Source of the DNA: Effrenium voratum
Taxonomy: Eukaryota > Sar > Dinophyceae > Suessiales > Symbiodiniaceae
Reading direction: 5' to 3'
DNA length: 64,000 bases
NCBI GenBank assembly: GCA_963377175.1
Contig: CAUJNA010000480.1
Location: 52,501-116,500, forward strand
The stretch's first letter is position 1, and each line of letters starts with the position of its first letter. A program made the translations under genes and the position numbers. The notes under the pieces are model-generated. The model was not told the origin of the DNA. It ran no database searches and saw only the letters and a list, made by a program, of their open reading frames with translations. Positions 13,483-23,200 of the stretch are shown piece by piece.

Positions 13483-13577
13483 CTCCCTCCCTCGCTCCCC
13501 CTCCCTCCCTCCCCCTCCCTCCCTCCCCTCCCTCCCCTCCCTTCCTCCCTCCCTCCCTCCCTCCCTCCCTCCCTCCC
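13483..13577. repeat. Polypyrimidine (CCCT)n tract, about 95 bp
   Basis: Almost pure C/T on the plus strand (CCCT, CCCCT and CCTT units), so pure purine on the minus strand. Confidence 0.95.
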
Positions 13578-15234
13578 GCCCTTTTGGGCCAAGAAGGATT
13601 GCCTGGCGTCCACACCACCAAAGCACCAGATTAAAAGCGCCAACCTTTTTGGCAGAGGTGCAGGTTTCGTGCGCCAAGCGCACTGAAAGGCTGATCGAAT
13701 GCAACATGAGGGTTTCCAGAGTTGATTGTCAGGGCCTGGTTGGGTCGCCCTTTTGAGTTCGCACAGCTCGAAACCTCCATGTGAAGCAGAGTTTTGGGGG
13801 CTTTCGGCCCTTCCAGCCTGACCTATGCGAGGCTTTTGCTGCCGGTTCCTCACAACCAGTTCCAATTGACCTGAACGTGGTTATAAAGCGTTTCAATCCG
13901 CTTCCACTTCAGCGTTGCAGGGTTCATGAAGGCGAACAATTGATAGCCGGTCTGTAAGATTATGTTTTCTCAACTGTGGCTTGCAGTTGCACGTGAATTT
14001 CTGAATGACCAAAAGCCGACGAGGGTATTGTCCGCAACCGCATGGGCTGAGGGCATTCCCTTCGAGGGCCAAAGGTGCGGATGGTTTGACTGCATGGGTG
14101 GGGGCGTTGAGCATCCGTCAACTGGTTGTTGAGGTGCCCGGAAGTGTCTCTTTGTGGGTCCGCTAAAGTGAGCCTTTTTAGAATTCTCCAAGGGTCGTTT
14201 CTTTATAAACCACTGGGAAGTTATTTTCACAGACCCACCTCGCTTTTTTCGGGGAGTCAGCTCAGCTTGGGGTCCTTCACCCCCGGAGGTCGAAAACCAA
14301 GATTTCGGCTTCACAGCGGATCGACCCTTTTGACCTTTTGGTTTTCCAGTGGTCCTGTTCCGCTGCAGGTGCCCAAAGTTTAACGCTACATTCCCAAGTC
14401 AGCATCGAAGAAAGAACCCTCCCCCATGGCCCTGTTTGGTTGCTTCTGTTTGCAGAGAGTTAATTGGATTGGAATGATGCCACCCAGTCTGTGCGTGTTT
14501 TTCCCCCGTGGAGCTAGGGCAGAACTCACCAAACGAAAAAGTAGATGCTTACAAAGCATTCTCTGCTGCGTCCAGTGCACATAATTAGCGGTCTGTCGCC
14601 TTGAAAAAATGGCCCGGCAGGTGGAGAAGACACCGCACATGTTGGGCTCGGCTTGAAGTCCCAAACGGGCGACGCACTTTCCTGGGTTGCTTCTCCATTT
14701 TAGTTTTGGCCTGGCAGCCTAAAGGTCATCATTGCAGTGTCTATGTCTCTCGTTCAAGCTTGCCGTGCCTTGCTTGGCCGTGAGCCGTCATTGCCGAAGA
14801 TCTGTCACCCCCGGTCCTTGAAGCTTTACGGTCATCGGATGATCACCTGTCATAGGCTGGCAAGCAGTGCTTTGGTGCCGTCTGTCATGCCAGGACGGGA
14901 ACAAGTACCCCGCCTGCACCCAACTTGACAAGGCTGTGGGGATCTAGTGTTCTGCGCGGACGGGAAGGGCGTGCATGCAGTTCCTATGCGCTGCAACTGT
15001 GATAACAAGCGCCATCGTTTGCTTGGATTTCATGTTCATGCATTCTTTCCAATTCAGCGTTTGCTTTACCAAAGCAAAAGGGGGGGGGCTTGTTCTAGCC
15101 GGCATTGCCATTGGGAACTGCTTTTATGCAGTTTGCAGAGGCTGAGCAGGAGTTACTTTGCCGGGCCTAAGGTGTTTGTATCTTTGGGGAATTGGACAGG
15201 GGGGCCTCCAGCAATGATCTTCCGCAGCCATTAT

Positions 15235-15258
15235 TAGGGATAGGGATAGGGATAGGGA
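15235..15258 (+). repeat. (TAGGGA)4 hexamer tract at the insertion site
   Basis: Four tandem TAGGGA units end two bases before the 5' LTR. They resemble, but are not, the TTTAGGG telomere repeat reported for dinoflagellates. Confidence 0.9.
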
Positions 15259-15260
15259 TG
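15256..15260. repeat. Target-site duplication, left copy
   Basis: GGATG directly before the 5' LTR, identical to the five bases after the 3' LTR. Five bases is the usual duplication for copia integrases. It fixes the LTR ends as TGTAG and CTATA. Confidence 0.9.
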
Positions 15261-15429
15261 TGTAGTTTGTAACGTGATGTATTTATCAACCATGTAAAAC
15301 CCCAATGCATGAATGTCTCACTTGCGCAGTCTCATCATTACGACTGCGTATGGCTCAAGGCTCAAGGAAAAAGCGCTCTGAGTATAGGGTTCATTTGTGA
15401 CCCTTCCCGGTTGTTTAACCTGTTCTATA
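15261..15429 (+). repeat. 5' LTR (169 bp)
   Basis: Starts TGTAG and ends CTATA, so the terminal inverted repeat is imperfect (TGTAG against CTACA would be perfect) and the end is TA rather than the canonical CA. It is very short for an LTR. It differs from the 3' LTR at a single base (T here in GCGCTCTGAG, G in the other copy). It holds a tandem GGCTCAAGGCTCAAGG near its centre. As the 5' LTR it should carry the promoter and transcript start, but I see no convincing core promoter element. Confidence 0.95.
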
Positions 15430-15441
15430 GGTTATCAGCCG
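15430..15441 (+). promoter_or_regulatory. Primer-binding site (putative)
   Basis: GGTTATCAGCCG lies directly after the 5' LTR, where minus-strand synthesis starts. It resembles the TGGTATCAGAGC site that many copia elements use with initiator tRNA-Met, though not perfectly. The host tRNA is not known from this window, so the primer identity is inference. Confidence 0.6.
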
Positions 15442-15471
15442 TAAGCGGCTCTTTGTACAGAGTTGTACGCC

Positions 15472-17218
15472 ATGGATGACGACCCTGGACTACCCCATGC
15501 CGAGGTGCGTCCCACACCTGTTGAGCCCGCAGGCGATGAAGACGCCTCGCAATATGAACCGACTAGTCGAGCAAACTCCCAAGTGGCCAGGGAGCTCATC
15601 AGGAAGGGACAGGCGCTGAGCAGTCAGGGCCCCGAATCACTTCGATCTCGGAGTGACCGTGGGAGGACTGGGCGGTCTGGTGCTCGATCTCCTTCACCTG
15701 TTGGATCAGATCGGCATCGGCATGGTGACATCGTCATGTACGACCCCCAGACCGATCTCGCAAGGGGAAACCCTATGCCACAGTCCATGAATCAGTTCAA
15801 CCAACATGTTGCAAACGTCCACCTCGATCCTTCAATGACGATCAACCAGGACGTGACGAACTATCAGCAGATCAACGCTACCCAGAACAATGCCCAATTC
15901 AACCAGTTCGTGAATCAGGACACCGGTCCCATGGTCGCCCAGATGGCGGAGGCAAGGCATGGTGAGATTACTGCCGGACTTCAAAGCCAATCGGAGGCCA
16001 TGAGACGCGAGATTCAAATGAATGCGGAGCAGCGTGTGAACACCATGAAATCGGAAAGAGAAGCCGAGATGAAGTACCAAAACGCCATGAACACGATCAG
16101 CGAGCAGGAGAAGCAGATCAGGGAGCTAAGGGCTATGGTCGAGCAGATGATGCAAAATCAGCAGCAACCGCCTGCTCAACCTGCTCCAGCCCCTGCGCCT
16201 CCCGTTCAGCAGGCACCAGCTACCCCCTTGGCTATCCCGACCGTTCCTTTGGCTGCATCTCCACCCGGACTTTCGAATGCTTCCTCGCACAGTTGGACGA
16301 AGGTCGGGAGCGACCCCTACGGCAGTTCCCGCCGGGGCCGTGGACGATGCTGCTACCGGAGACGGTTGGCCTTGCGATGATGGTGATGGTGGGAATGACA
16401 AGGACAAGAAAAAGAAGAAGAAGAAAAAGAAGAAGGACCGTAGCCGACGCCGGCGACGAGATCCATCATCTTCTCCCTCGTCATCTTCGTCATCAACTTC
16501 GACTGCATCGGATGAATCCTTTCGACGAAAGCTACTGAAGCACTTAGGTAATTCGAGCGATCCGACAGCGGAACGCGTTCGTGTAAAGGAGGGTGACAGA
16601 ATTCAGATTCCCCGATACCCGAAGCCCGAACAGTACCGTAATTGGAGGATCAAAGTTAGGGATGCTGTTGTTGCTACTTCCGACCAACCCGAAAAGGCAT
16701 TTGAGTGGATTGAGGCAACTTGGATGTCCAGCTCATCAACGAGGACCTCAAGAACTTTTCATGACAAGATGGGACACGGTCATCGCTGGAATGGGCAATG
16801 AGCAGAATGAGAAGACCCTTGAAGCGCTGTTCCACCGCCAGATTCGAAAGTTTCGGCCTCTCAGTCATGATCTCAATGAGTATGAGCGGGCTGAGGAAGG
16901 GACGGAAAAGCACTCCTATAAATTCTTGATTGACGCATCGAGGAATTATTTGGAGCGCAAGAGGCTTGTTCACATGCGGGATGCTATGTCAAGCAACACA
17001 ACGGGACGTGGCAGGACTCCATCGAACAACCCTGCAGTTCCTGGAATCCCCAAGGGTGTATGTGTGAAATTTCAAACTGGCCAGTGCACCTATGGTTCAG
17101 ACTGCCGATTCGAACATGTTAAGGCACCGAAAGGTAAGGGGAAAGGCAAGAAGGGCGGATCTAGATCCCAGACGCCAAGGAAGTATCGTTCGCAGAGTCC
17201 CCTGGTTCGAAGCCCCAG
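15472..17218 (+). pseudogene. gag: gag region, reading frame interrupted by several shifts
   Basis: The first ATG is at 15,472 (MDDDPGLPH...). Frame 1 runs to a stop at 16,380 and holds a Gln/Asn-rich segment, a long coiled coil (about 15,950-16,150) and a Pro/Ala/Gln-rich linker. The sensible reading then moves to frame 2 at about 16,330-16,345 (acidic stretch, then a poly-Lys and Arg/Ser block), briefly to frame 1 at about 16,720, to frame 3 at about 16,755, and back to frame 2 near 17,200, where it joins pol. A capsid-like helical segment lies at 16,590-16,980. A CCCH zinc finger (C-x7-C-x5-C-x3-H) lies at 17,061-17,117. Three of the four shifts fall at GGGG, TTTT or CCCC runs. Either the copy is decayed or these are assembly indels. 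Gag would coat and package the genomic RNA. Confidence 0.8.
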
Positions 17219-17278
17219 GTGTGCAAGTTCTTTAAAGCGAACAGATGCGAGAGAGGGAAAGATTGCCCATGGCAGCAC
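17061..17278 (+). other. Tandem CCCH zinc fingers at the gag-pol boundary
   Basis: Finger 1 (17,061-17,117, frame 3) reads C-x7-C-x5-C-x3-H around CVKFQTGQCTYG. Finger 2 (17,222-17,278, frame 2) has identical spacing around CKFFKANRCERG. Both are RNA-binding CCCH fingers rather than the CCHC knuckle normally found in copia nucleocapsid, and a Lys/Gly/Ser-rich spacer separates them. A frame change lies between them. Confidence 0.75.
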
Positions 17279-20200
17279 CCCGCAACTTCCAAGGCAGCTG
17301 CAGCCCCAAAGGCCGAGAAGAACGCTAGTGGAGACACCCCCAAGACATCGCCGAGAGAGAAAAAGAAGAAGAAGAAGGGTAGCAGGCCTTCTTCTCAAGA
17401 TTCGAAAGATTCGAAGGGTTCTCAGTCCCTCAAGTCTCCGCGATCGTCAAAAGGCAGCAATGCTGCAGTGTGCCTCCTCCAGGCGATGATGGTGTGCGCC
17501 GCGACCCTCGACTCGGTCGCCTCGCATCCTTGCTTGCCTAGTGTGACTCACGATGTTTTCCAGAGTATGCCATGTATCAAGAAGTGCGTGCAATTCTCTG
17601 ATTACCCATCTATTTCGAACTATGAGACTGACGGCGAGCTTTGGCCCTACACTGCCTCGTCGAGAAGGTTTGCACACGAGTTTCCTGTTGATTATGTTCC
17701 GAAGTTCGATGAGAGAGCTGTCTCTGACGCAACTCTTATCGGCACCATGCATGAAGCTATGATGAAGGATTTGCTCAAAGGCACGAAGACTCCTTGCAAA
17801 TTTCAATGCGACTCTGATTTCGGCTGTGATTCCTGCATCCCCGCAGGCCTAACGGCCGAGCCAGAGAAGCCCGAGACCTCCCCCAAAAAGGGGAAAGCTG
17901 CTGTTGCTCGTATGACAATGGATTCTTCTCACATTCCGTGGATCGCGGATACAGGAGCTTCCCAGGATTTGCTGTCGGGAACCGATGCGGAGGTGGGGTG
18001 TATTTACGAATCGTCTCAACCTCTGAAATTTTCCACAGCCAATGGGAATATTATCGGTACCAAGCAGGCCAGGGTCAAGATCCAACAGACCGATAGTGTT
18101 GTTCGGCCATATGTTCTTGACAAGGCTCCATCCGTGTTATCCGTGGGTATGAGATGCCTCAGGGACGGATATGATTTCGTTTGGAGAGCCCACAGCAGAC
18201 CTTATTTCCGACTTCCGGATGGTTCACGTATCAAGCTCGAGGTCAAAGACAATGTTCCATTCATTCCCCCAGCAACTCAAAATGCTGTTCCAGCTTTGTC
18301 ACAGAGCATTCCAAAGGTTACATCATTACCATCAGCTCCCATTGAAATTGAGGATGAAGTTCTAGTCATTGACGAGGAACCAGAAGCTGTTGAAGAGGTG
18401 CTTGTGACCAATGAGGATGATGGGGATGAATTGGGGAACGATGATTTCTTGCTTGAGGACACCATTAGCCAACCGGAAGGTGAGGTCATTGAAGAGTGCC
18501 ATGACATTCCCTCCGAAGATGCGCCCAAGGTCATCGCTTCCGATTTCGTGTCTAAGCCTATTTTGAAGGACGCCCCTCGCGAACGCGGTGAAGCAGCTTT
18601 GCGTGATGAGGCGACCTCACTCCAGCACTTGATGTGTCACACTCCCAAGAACCCCTTTTGCGAAACTTGTAACAGGGCGAAGATGTACAAATATCCATCA
18701 AAACAAAAGGGAGGTTCCACTCAAGTCGAGGCCAAGAAGTTTGGTGATCACCTTACGGCGGACCATCTTATCACATCAGATGATCGTGAAATCGGCATTG
18801 ATCAATCTAGAGTTGCACTTGTGGTTCGAGATGTTGCCACTGATTTCCGTTATGTTTACCCAGCAGCACGGAAAACCTCTCATCAGTGTGTGATGGCATT
18901 CAAGCACTTTGTCCGCACCGGGGAAACCGTGAACGTGTTTTACAGTGATCGGGCTCCTGAACTTGTGAAATCCGCGGACCAATTGGAATGGAAGCATGTT
19001 CAAAGTACAAACTACATTTCCAAGACGAATGCCATTGCCGAAAGGAACGTCAGGGCGATTATCGAGGGCACAAGGACCAACCTTGAGCAAGCTGGTTTAC
19101 ATCATTCGTATTGGCCACATGCGGCCAAACACTATTGCATGGCGCATAACATCACGGACCACCCAGATTATCATTCACCATGGAAGGTACGTTTTGGAGA
19201 AGATTTTCCCGGACCATATTTGCCCTTTGGTTGTCAAGTCAACTTTTGGACTGGCCCGAGGAATCGACCCAACAAGCCTTTGAAGTTTGAACCTACTTCC
19301 AGGGCTGGAATATTTCTGGGGTATCCCATCCATCCTGACTTTCTTTGGCGTCACGAATTTCTCGTTGTTCCTTTGCGAGATTTGATGGAGAAGGACTATG
19401 ATCAACCTATTGCTCCTTTGAGAGTAAATCAGATCAAATGTCCGGATGGTGAATTCTCTTTTCCAATGGTCGAACGGCACTTATTGCACATGAATGGCGT
19501 AATGCCGGGGCTTGAATACGCTCCTGAAACGCCCGATCCAGCTGCATTGGATGCGCCGCTCTTGGAGGAGGATTTGCCGGCAGAGATGCCAGGCCAGGAT
19601 GACATCGATGATCAGGAACTCGCTGAAAACCTCGGAAAGCTGATCAAAGATTCCCCCGAAAAGGGACCCGCGTCGGAAGAAATGGTCAAAGTCATCGATT
19701 TGAAGACCAGCAAGGACACCTTTGTTCCCAAAGATGGAGGTGCTCATTACGATGCGGGGGGCGTGAAAGCCCGAAGGTATTCAGGATCGAGCAAACCCGA
19801 CAGTATTCCACCTTTTCTTTGGAAAACAATGTCAACGAAGCAAAGGAGACTTGCAATTATCAAGGATGAGCGAGAGAAGGCTCGCAAGGCTTTCCCCGAT
19901 GAGCCCGTCTCCGAGGACCCGGAAGCTTCTTCTTCCAAAGCTAGGCCGGCGACCACTGCAGGATTGGAAGATGAATTTTCAAGCGTTCCTCTTATGCCTG
20001 TTGCACCTTGCGTTGGGAACCGCCCTAAAGAGGAGACCGTTGAGGACGCGCTGGATGTTGTAGTTTTGCCTGCACTTTCTGCGAATCCCGAAATTGGTCA
20101 ACATCGTTGCAAAGTCCTTCAAGCTCACCTTCACCCCGTTATTCATGCTATGGTTGCTAGACCGGTGGGGCGGAAGGAGATTGAAAGCAATGCTGATGCT

Positions 20201-23200
20201 CAAAAGTCTATTGACGTGGAGTGGCGCAACCTTGAGAGCAAGGGCGCGTGGGATTACAACACTGTGCGTGAGTGGTCGCAGGTGGTCAAAGAAGCTAAGG
20301 GGAGAAGTGAAAAGGTCCATGTTGGCAAAATCTTTGAAATCTGTGTTGAGAAAGGGAGTGAACTTCAAAAAGGAAACCCTCTTCGCAAGTTTAAGGGAAG
20401 GACTGTGTTTCAGGGGAACAACGTAAAAGACGAAAATGCTGAGCAAGCTTTATTCGCTGAACTTGGATCGGCCCCTTCCACCATGGAAGCTGCCAAAGCC
20501 ATCGATGCTTATGGAGCTATGCCTGGTAACTGCACCCAACAATCCGATGGGCGACAGGCATATACGCAGGCATTATACAAGGGAATCAAGACATGGGTAC
20601 GCCTCCCAAAGTATCGCTGGCCGAAAGGTTGGGCCTCAAAGTATAGCGATCCAGTAGTGCAGCTCATTCTTGCTCTTTACGGCCACCCGGATTCGGGGGG
20701 TCTATGGGAGAAGCACTGTGAAGACATTCTCTTGTCCCTTGGTTTCCGTCTTGTTTACCCTGGAGCCTGGCCTTCAGTTTTCTGGCATCCGAAACTTCGA
20801 CTCCTGCTCGCAGTGTACGTCGACGACTTCAAGATGTCGGGACCGGTTCAGAATGTTGCAAAAGGTTGGGAACTCATTTCTTCCAAGATTGACATGGACC
20901 CACCTTCGGCTGTTGGTAGGTACCTCGGATGTGAACATGTTGTCACGGAGAAGGTTCAACTTTCGCCTGAACATCATCCTTTCGCTCATGTTTTCAATCA
21001 TGACCTGGAGGATCCATCCGACAAGAATGCAGCCGCAGCTCGCCGAACTCAGGATTACTGGGAACACTATCCAGAACATGGCGTGGTTGTTTGTCAACAC
21101 GAGCAGCCAAGGCGCAAATTTCGCCGCACGCCTAACGGTGTTGCCAAAGAAATTGGGTTGGGCGGGACGCGGTACACGGAGTGCAGTCCATGTTTTGATA
21201 AAGATGGTGCTGCTCAGCAGTATTGGCATTTCGATGAAGACGATGATCAGATTCAGACTGTTCCTTTTCTTTGGGTTGGGACCACGTATTTCTTTCATGA
21301 AAACGTTGGAAATGCCCGCCTAGCAGCTGCGGCCGTGAAGAAGCTCAGGGACAAGACGTCCGCCAAGAAAGCCAATCGAGCCAAAGGTTTTTCGTATATC
21401 GACGAACTGTTTCAGCACCAACCTTGCATGGACAAGCCCGTCACGCTGGTTACCTATGACATGACCGGATTCCTTAAACAATGCCTTGACAGGTATGTTG
21501 AGCTTGCGGGGGGCAATGTTCAGTTCAAGAAGGTTTCCACTCCATTTCAGGATGACCGCATTGCAAGACCCACCAAAGACGATACGGAGAAGAAGGGTAT
21601 TCTTCAACCCATCGCCTCCAAAATCCTCATGAAGGTCCTGTTTGCTGCGCGGATGGCCCGTTTTGATCTCTTGAGAGCGACCCAGGGACTGGCTTCTCGC
21701 GTTACCAAGTGGTCCGTCGACTGCGACCAGGCGCTCTTCCGGTTAATGTGCTATATCCATACCACAGTCGATCGGAAGATGCACGGTTTCGTTGGTGACC
21801 CCTCATCACGAACCCGACTATGGTTGTTTGCGGACTCGGATCATGCTGGCGAACATGACTCCCGCAGTACATCAGGGTGTTTTCTTGCATTGATTGGCCC
21901 TAATACCTTCTATCCTCTGACTGCATTTTCCAAAAAGCAGACTTCCACTGCGATGTTGTCCACGGAAGCCGAGGTGATTGCAGCTAATGTGGCATTGCGT
22001 GCTGTTGGACTTCCGTCTTCCTGCCTCTGGGAGATCATACAGTCGGCGGGGGGTGGTACAGAAAACCCAACATGCACTCTCACCCCATCAAGAACTTCCG
22101 ATTATTGGATCAACGACACGGTCAATGGATATATAGTCAGAGTCCACAATAAAAGAAGAACCCAGTTGTTTGTTCCATCGAACGACGACTGCCCGGTTAG
22201 AACCGAGGCCTTGTCCAGCAGCAGATACACGGTTCAACTCTTCAGCGATGGCAACATCAATCTCAAAGTTTCCCGAATTTGCCCAAATGATCCGGAACGC
22301 CAAACCGACCCCGCATGGATAGGCAAGACGTATTTCTTCATGCGGGGGGCCGGCGAGGCCGATCTCGAAATCGAGGCCAAAGAGATCAGGGACAACCTTA
22401 CCGACTTTGAATATGTTGGGGATGAACGTGTTGGTAGCGAGGGTGTGACTCTTATCAACAATGGTTCTTTCGAAGGCATTTTTCTCGAGGACAACCAGGC
22501 CACTATCCGTATTCTTGAAAGTGGTAGATCTCCGGCCTTCCGCCATACCGACAAGACCCAACGTGTCAATCTTGCTTGGTTAGCGGAGCAAGTCAGGCGG
22601 AAACACTACAAGCTTACACACGTGTCCACTGAACTTCAGGCAGCAGATATTCTGACGAAGCCTTTCACAAATGCTGAGAAGTGGCAGGGAGGGCTCAAAC
22701 TCATGAATATTGCTAGCAAAATGGATGTCCCAGGTATTCCGGCTGCTGTGTCGCCACGCCTGGAGAAATCCGAGGCCAGGAATACGGGGGGTTCCCCTAA
22801 TCGTATTCTGGTTGAAGTTTGCTGTTCACACGATTCCAAGCTTGGTGATACTTCGCGCCGACCCGCTTTTGGCTGCCACGTGATTCGGATTACCCAGGAC
22901 GATGATGTTCTTTCTCATGCTACTCGTAAGCGTGTCGTTGACGAGGTGAAGCATATCCGCTCTATCGGCAACAAGGGCTCTATTCCTGTTTTACTATGGG
23001 CAAGTATCCCTTGCACTGGCGGAACTGCTTGGTCTCATATTAACATGAACCATGACACGGCGAAAGAGAAGGTGAAGCGACATCGATCCATTTACAAAAG
23101 AATTTGGTCTGCCTTCGTTGACCTCGTGAACTCAATGGAATTTGCCAAACCGTTGATTGCTATTGAATGGCCCAGGAGTTGCACTTATTGGGACGATAAG

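Larger units (their letters stand above)
11007..15234. other. No supported gene; repeats and homopolymers only
   Basis: Contains the CTAG-rich stretch, two long poly-G runs, the polypyrimidine tract and otherwise unremarkable sequence. Frames at 13,236-13,865 exist because of the CCCT tract. Confidence 0.6.

Noticed and set aside
13236..13865. Gly/Arg/Glu- or Pro/Ser-rich frames
   Set aside because: They are created by the CCCT tract, and several frames are open on both strands.
17190..17225. Gag-pol change as a proven programmed frameshift
   Set aside because: The site has a CCCC run but no clear slippery heptamer and stem-loop, and other nearby shifts point to indels.
20774..21298. Antisense frames inside the large pol ORF (for example 174 codons on the minus strand)
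   Set aside because: They are shadows of the strongly supported plus-strand RT coding sequence.
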